64,000 nt of DNA from Bacillus sp. AFS029637. GTDB lineage: Bacteria; Bacillota; Bacilli; Bacillales; Bacillaceae_G. The notes beneath the pieces were generated by a model that was given only the letters and a program-made list of their open reading frames with translations, did not search any database and was not told the origin of the DNA. The position numbers and the translations under genes are program-made. The stretch's first letter is position 1, and the number at the start of each line of letters is the position of its first letter. The stretch lies in assembly GCF_002584985.1 (NCBI RefSeq), contig NZ_NUPZ01000011.1, forward strand, positions 1 through 64,000, written 5' to 3'. Of this stretch, positions 60,686 to 64,000 are shown piece after piece.

Positions 60686-61147
60686 TTAACAAAAGCTTTT
60701 TATTTGATTTTCTGTGATACCTTCAATTAATCCCAGTTCACTAATCAAAAATTCATGTGCGTTATCTAACATTTTCTTTTCGCTTGCATTAAGTGCTTTT
60801 TCTTTCTGCATACGTAATAAATCACGCACAACTTCAGCACCTTCTTGTATTTTACCCGTCTTTATTTTATCTGTATTCACTTTATATCTTTGTTTCCACG
60901 TAAGTAATCTATCTGATTCTCCATGCTGAAAAATATCTATTATGTGTGTTAATGCCTTTATATCCGTGACTGGTCGTATATTTGAATTCAATATTTTCCC
61001 TTCAGGAATCATTATTTCCATATTACTACCCGACATTTTTATAACATAATACTGTTGTTTTTTTCCTGCGATTTCTTTCTCTTCTATGGCTTTAATTATA
61101 CCTGCTCCCTGCATTGGATAAACAATGTTATCGCCAATTTGAAACAA
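60686..61147 (-). CDS. ydeB: CarD-family RNA polymerase-binding regulator (YdeB-like)
   Basis: 153 aa. The CarD/CdnL N-terminal Tudor-like RNA polymerase-interacting domain (about 1-60: FQIGDNIVYPMQGAGIIKAI and QQYYVIKM), then a helical C-terminal DNA-binding part (about 70-150: WKQRYKVNTDKIKTG, EKKMLDNAHEFLISEL). Such proteins stabilise promoter open complexes. The frame extends to 61189, but GGAGGTG 6 nt before TTG 61147 and the usual family start (FQIGD) favour the TTG. Single gene. Confidence 0.88.
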   Translation of the reverse strand: MFQIGDNIVYPMQGAGIIKAIEEKEIAGKKQQYYVIKMSGSNMEIMIPEGKILNSNIRPVTDIKALTHIIDIFQHGESDRLLTWKQRYKVNTDKIKTGKIQEGAEVVRDLLRMQKEKALNASEKKMLDNAHEFLISELGLIEGITENQIKSFC

Positions 61148-61347
61148 ATAATCCACCTCCATATATGGTAACCTTCTCAATCTTAACACACATTCATTTT
61201 TTTAGCAAAATTTTTATAATATCATAAAATTATTTTCCATGTCAATTTATTTAAACAGAAAAATTCAATCTGTACAAAAACACTAAAAAACCCGCGATTT
61301 TGTTACCTTTTCACACCCATCCCTTCCGATTTTATATATCTTATTAA

Positions 61348-61392
61348 ATAAAAAACACATCACTACTTATATGTAGTGATGTGTTTTTATTT
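61348..61392 (-). terminator. Terminator of hut operon
   Basis: AAAAACACATCACTAC / GTAGTGATGTGTTTTT stem with TTATAT loop; strong, symmetrical. Confidence 0.9.
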
Positions 61393-61427
61393 AATATGCA
61401 ATATGAAAGACACACACGATTCTTCGC

Positions 61428-64000
<2,573 letters not shown>

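Overview
The window is chromosomal DNA of a spore-forming Firmicute and fits the Bacillus cereus group (cereus/thuringiensis/anthracis). The evidence is AT-rich DNA with strong GGAGG-type ribosome binding sites, several small acid-soluble spore protein genes (sspN, tlp, sspO, sspP), a cortex-lytic SleL-type glycosidase, and B. subtilis-like gene neighbourhoods: yneP/yneR/plsY/yneT/parE/parC, citB(acnA)-sspO, yhfS-yhfT-bioY, mhqE-mhqD and hutG-hutI-hutU. Structured intergenic repeats resembling the bcr elements of this group also occur. There are no tRNA, rRNA, CRISPR or prophage genes. The only recognisable insertion element is a solo TnpB (IS605/IS1341-type) unit.

Layout. 0.1-6 kb: three tandem, separately transcribed OppA-like oligopeptide-binding lipoproteins, each with the same sigma-A-type promoter and a CodY-like box just downstream. 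6.3-12.9 kb: a DctA-type dicarboxylate symporter, an ABC-2 efflux pair divergent from its TetR regulator across twin operators, a WYL-type regulator divergent from a PhnB-like protein, and a Gfo/Idh/MocA oxidoreductase. 12.9-24.6 kb: a bcr-like element, topoisomerase IV (parE-parC), yneT, HtrA protease, an orphan OmpR-type regulator, anaerobic ribonucleotide reductase nrdDG, plsY, yneR and yneP. 24.7-27.7 kb: spore genes (sleL, tlp, sspN, an FbpB-like peptide with forespore promoter signals), a decayed TetR gene and a PhlG-like hydrolase gene. 27.9-33.7 kb: a DnaQ-like exonuclease, a TlpA/ResA-like thioredoxin, the TnpB element, a small membrane protein and an ABC exporter. 33.8-42.6 kb: aconitase, sspO, a polysaccharide deacetylase, sspP, a spore Hsp20-like protein with a sigma-K promoter, an MFS transporter, AlaX and a Nudix protein. 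42.6-47.6 kb: fatty-acid/biotin genes (thiolase, two acyl-CoA ligases, BioY). 47.7-55.3 kb: XRE regulator, GNAT enzymes, amidase, PP2C phosphatase, YitT protein and a PAS histidine kinase. 55.4-64 kb: the mhqE-mhqD quinone-detoxification operon under MhqR-type operators, a YerD-like protein, an Old Yellow Enzyme, a CarD-like regulator and the 3' end of the hut operon.

Themes. Nutrient acquisition and stationary-phase control (CodY-type oppA genes, hut, acnA), sporulation (five small spore or spore-linked genes with sigma-G/sigma-K promoter matches, sleL), and electrophile defence (mhq, OYE). I did not find a clearly novel multi-gene system. The less-explained items are the forespore-type promoter arrangement at the FbpB-like/sspN/tlp cluster, the zinc-finger-less solo TnpB with an apparent guide-RNA end, the TTTAT-flanked mini-elements abutting stop codons, and a GC-rich island near 60.4 kb.
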